This document shows, in pieces, positions 14,629 through 16,184 of a stretch of DNA of 16,184 nt (its first letter is position 1; the number at the start of each line of letters is the position of its first letter). The notes under the pieces are model-generated. The model was not told the DNA's origin. It did no database searches and worked only from the letters and a program-made list of their open reading frames with translations. Position numbers and translations under genes: made by a program. The stretch is from NCBI GenBank assembly GCA_900544635.1, contig UQVV01000015.1, positions 1 through 16,184 on the forward strand, given 5' to 3'. This DNA comes from an uncultured Cloacibacillus sp. (GTDB lineage Bacteria > Synergistota > Synergistia > Synergistales > Synergistaceae).

Positions 14629-15120
14629 CTAAAGGAGCGCCGCCTCCGGCAGGGACGAGAAGACATCGCCCACGAAGCATGCCGTTTCCTCATGGTCTTC
14701 GCTGATAAGCCAATTATATTTTTTAGAGACGACATAGAAATCGCATACGGGGGTTTCGTAAAGGATTTTAACGAGCTCCGGCAGATACGCCTCATAAAGC
14801 CAGTACTTCGGCTCAAAGGCGAGGCTGTCCTCAAAGAGCGCGTAGACCGGCTTATCGGGCTCGGGCACAATATTCGGAAGCGCGAGATACCAGCCGGGAC
14901 TGCGGCTCACGTCAAGAAAGCGGCGCTCGAAGCGCGGCGAGAAGCGCCGTTCTATGTTGGCCCAGTGGATTGGGCCGCCGTCTATGACGAATGTTCTCTC
15001 TATCTGTTTTATAATCGCGGCATATTTCTGCTTCGACACCTCAAAAAAGCGCGCGCGGTTCAGGCAGAGTTCTTTTACAGCTTCTTCAACCGCGCCGCGC
15101 GTGCCGGAAGCCCCAGCCAT
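14629..15120 (-). CDS. Uncharacterised protein, 163 residues, coupled to the hemolysin III-like gene
   Basis: I do not firmly recognise this protein. From the ATG at 15120 it is a soluble-looking protein without signal peptide or membrane helices. It has an N-terminal helix-rich part (KQKYAAIIKQIERTFVIDGG) and a C-terminal part with KPVYALFEDS, KYWLYEAYLPELVKILYE and DFYVVSKKYNWLISEDHEE. The last pattern resembles small uncharacterised bacterial proteins I associate with DUF6756, some of which occur near toxin-immunity genes; this is a weak memory-based link. The open frame continues far upstream to 15894 only as antisense-like shadow of the hemolysin III frame. The ATG lies 2 bp beyond that gene's stop and lacks its own clear ribosome site, so translation is probably coupled. 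Confidence 0.7.
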   Translation of the reverse strand: MAGASGTRGAVEEAVKELCLNRARFFEVSKQKYAAIIKQIERTFVIDGGPIHWANIERRFSPRFERRFLDVSRSPGWYLALPNIVPEPDKPVYALFEDSLAFEPKYWLYEAYLPELVKILYETPVCDFYVVSKKYNWLISEDHEETACFVGDVFSSLPEAALL

Positions 15121-15122
15121 TT

Positions 15123-15794
15123 CTACACCACGCAGCCCGCTATCGTGATGTAGTGGCAGAGCGAGCCGCCCATTACAAAGAGGTGGAAAAGCTCGTGCGG
15201 GCCGAACCAGCGGAATTTGAGGCGCGGGCGTTCGAGCGCGAAGACGACGGCCCCCGCGGTGTAGAGCAGGCCGCCCGCGACGAGCCACGCCATCTCCGCG
15301 GCGGACATAGCGCGCCACAGCGGCACGATGAAGAAGGCCGCGAGCCAGCCCATCGCTATGTAAATCGCGCACGAAAGCCACACCGGCGCGTCCATCCAGA
15401 AAATCTTTACGAGAAACCCCGCCGCCGCAACGCCCCATACGAGCGCTAGCATCACGTACCCAGCTGGCCAGCCAAGCCGCAGGACGCAGACGGGCGTGTA
15501 AGTCCCCGCGATGAGCAGGAAAATCGCCATGTGGTCGAGCCGCTGCATGAAGGCCGCCGCGCGCGCGTGAACGGCGCAGCACCAGTGATAGAGCGAGCTC
15601 GTGCAGTAAAGCAGCACCATGCTCGCGCCGAATACGGCGACCGAGACGATAGCTCCGATCCCTTCGCCGCGGCTCCAGGCGTCGTAGGCGAGCTTCGCAA
15701 GCCCGACGGCCGCGAGCAGCGCCCCCGCAAGGTGCGTCATCGAGCTCGTTATTTCGCGTTTGTCTTTCGGCGGTTTTTCCGTATATTTCGTCAA
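15123..15794 (-). CDS. Hemolysin III family (PAQR/TrhA-type) integral membrane protein
   Basis: This 223-residue protein has about seven hydrophobic segments and the family motifs: REITSSMTHLAGALLAAVGL (residues about 13-32), LYCTSSLYHW (near 62-71), RLDHMAIFLLIAGTYTPVCV (near 85-104) and HELFHLFVMGGSLCHY at the end. The conserved His residues in THLAG, LYHW, LDHMAIF and HELFHLF are presumed metal ligands as in PAQR receptors. Bacterial members are named for weak hemolytic activity, while E. coli TrhA (YqfA) affects membrane energetics; the physiological role here is open. The start is TTG at 15794, with GAAGGG about 9 bp upstream; the first ATG (residue 19) would cut the family N-terminus. 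A TATAAT box and inverted repeat lie just upstream. Confidence 0.9.
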   Translation of the reverse strand: MTKYTEKPPKDKREITSSMTHLAGALLAAVGLAKLAYDAWSRGEGIGAIVSVAVFGASMVLLYCTSSLYHWCCAVHARAAAFMQRLDHMAIFLLIAGTYTPVCVLRLGWPAGYVMLALVWGVAAAGFLVKIFWMDAPVWLSCAIYIAMGWLAAFFIVPLWRAMSAAEMAWLVAGGLLYTAGAVVFALERPRLKFRWFGPHELFHLFVMGGSLCHYITIAGCVV

Positions 15795-15825
15795 AATCAG
15801 ACCCTTCGCTCCAATATACGAAAAT

Positions 15826-15856
15826 ATTATAACGCCGCGCGAGCGCCCGCGCGGCG
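15826..15856 (-). promoter_or_regulatory. Promoter with inverted repeat for the hemolysin III-like gene
   Basis: On the minus strand a consensus -10 TATAAT occupies 15826-15831. Where the -35 would be there is a perfect 8-bp inverted repeat, CGCCGCGC and GCGCGGCG, with an 8-nt centre (15833-15856), and no recognisable -35. The repeat may be an operator, or the promoter may need an activator. Confidence 0.5.
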
Positions 15857-15892
15857 ATGAAAACGCGGAAAATCTTCCGTGATGCGGGATAC

Positions 15893-15924
15893 AAAAAAGC
15901 GCGGTGGGCTTGAATCCCCCGCGC
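15893..15924 (-). terminator. Intrinsic terminator of the M20 amidohydrolase gene
   Basis: On the minus strand GCGCGGGGG pairs with CCC-A-CCGCGC (one bulged base) and is followed by TTTTTT. It lies about 15 bp after the amidohydrolase stop codon. Confidence 0.85.
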
Positions 15925-15938
15925 TCCTGCGCTTTCAG

Positions 15939-16184
15939 TTAAGCTTCGGTTTCGGCCGGCGTTTTTTCGCCGAGAACCGCGGCGGCTCGGCAGAGCAGCG
16001 CCGCGCCTGTTTTCAGCGCCTCTTCGTCAATGTCGAATTTCGGGTTGTGCATCATGTGGGTGAAGCCTTTTTCTTCGTTGCGCGCGCCTATCCAGACGAA
16101 GGCGGCGGGCTTGACTTCCGAGAAAAAGGCGAAGTCCTCCGCGCCCATGTTGGAGCTGCGCAGCCGGATTATATTTTCGGCTCC
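15939..16184 (-). CDS. M20-family amidohydrolase (aminoacylase/hippurate-hydrolase-like), C-terminal fragment
   Basis: The frame is open to the window edge, so only the last 81 residues are visible; the upstream part lies beyond 16184. The fragment contains the family C-terminal metal-site motif SSNMGAEDFAFF and the segment FVWIGARNEEKGFTHMMHNPKFDIDEEALKTGAALL, shown here in part as separate motifs: GAEDF, then GARNEE, then HNPKFDIDEEAL. These are typical of the M20 peptidase/amidohydrolase group that removes acyl groups from N-acyl-amino acids, using two metal ions; the His of HNPKF and the Glu of GAEDF are expected metal or catalytic residues. Substrate cannot be told. A terminator follows the stop, separating it from the hemolysin III-like gene. 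Confidence 0.9.
   Translation of the reverse strand, partial: GAENIIRLRSSNMGAEDFAFFSEVKPAAFVWIGARNEEKGFTHMMHNPKFDIDEEALKTGAALLCRAAAVLGEKTPAETEA

Noticed and set aside
15121..15894. Long N-terminal extension of the 163-residue protein to base 15894
   Set aside because: The extension overlaps the hemolysin III gene in another frame on the same strand and its sequence is Arg/Ala-rich without structure; the ATG at 15120 is the sensible start.

Overview
The window looks like a chromosomal segment from a GC-rich, Gram-negative, probably anaerobic and amino-acid-fermenting bacterium. The Gram-negative call rests on an RND pump plus an outer-membrane channel. Split formiminotransferase/cyclodeaminase genes, frequent ATA isoleucine codons in a GC-rich background and an XdhC/molybdopterin-binding gene pair would suit the Synergistota (for example a Cloacibacillus/Synergistes relative). 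That placement is an inference from style, at about 50% confidence.

Layout, left to right. (1) 1-3881, plus strand: 3' part of an RND (AcrB-like) efflux transporter, then its outer-membrane channel, ending at a strong terminator. (2) 3882-5638, plus: an extended -10 promoter, two GC-rich hairpins, then glutamate formiminotransferase and formimino-THF cyclodeaminase as separate adjacent genes, with a train of hairpins and a terminator after them. (3) 5639-6534, plus: a GNAT acetyltransferase and a 122-residue protein I do not recognise. (4) 6602-11972, minus: the branched-chain amino-acid operon ilvN-ilvC-ilvB-ilvD with its own terminator. A long leader lies ahead of it, with a near-consensus promoter (TTGACA, 17 bp, TATTAT), a Val/Ile-rich leader peptide, an antiterminator pairing and an intrinsic terminator: a complete transcription attenuator. 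(5) 12135-14597, plus: a Fur-family regulator with a perfect inverted repeat over its own -35 region, a MoeA-like molybdopterin-binding protein with a C-terminal four-cysteine motif, and an XdhC-family protein, ending in a probably bidirectional terminator. (6) 14629-16184, minus: an uncharacterised 163-residue protein translated directly after a hemolysin III/PAQR membrane protein, then the C-terminal end of an M20 amidohydrolase that runs off the window.

How the genes work together: the two efflux genes encode inner- and outer-membrane parts of one drug/solute pump, with the adaptor expected just upstream. The formiminotransferase pair moves a one-carbon unit from formiminoglutamate (histidine degradation) to tetrahydrofolate. 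IlvN/IlvB, IlvC and IlvD form the first three enzymatic steps of valine/isoleucine synthesis, and the attenuator should tie their transcription to charged tRNA-Val and tRNA-Ile. The Fur-moeA-xdhC cluster suggests metal-controlled maturation of a molybdenum hydroxylase encoded elsewhere.

The clearest non-coding discovery is the ilv attenuator with its unannotated 28-codon leader peptide. I found no CRISPR array, insertion sequence, prophage, rRNA or tRNA.
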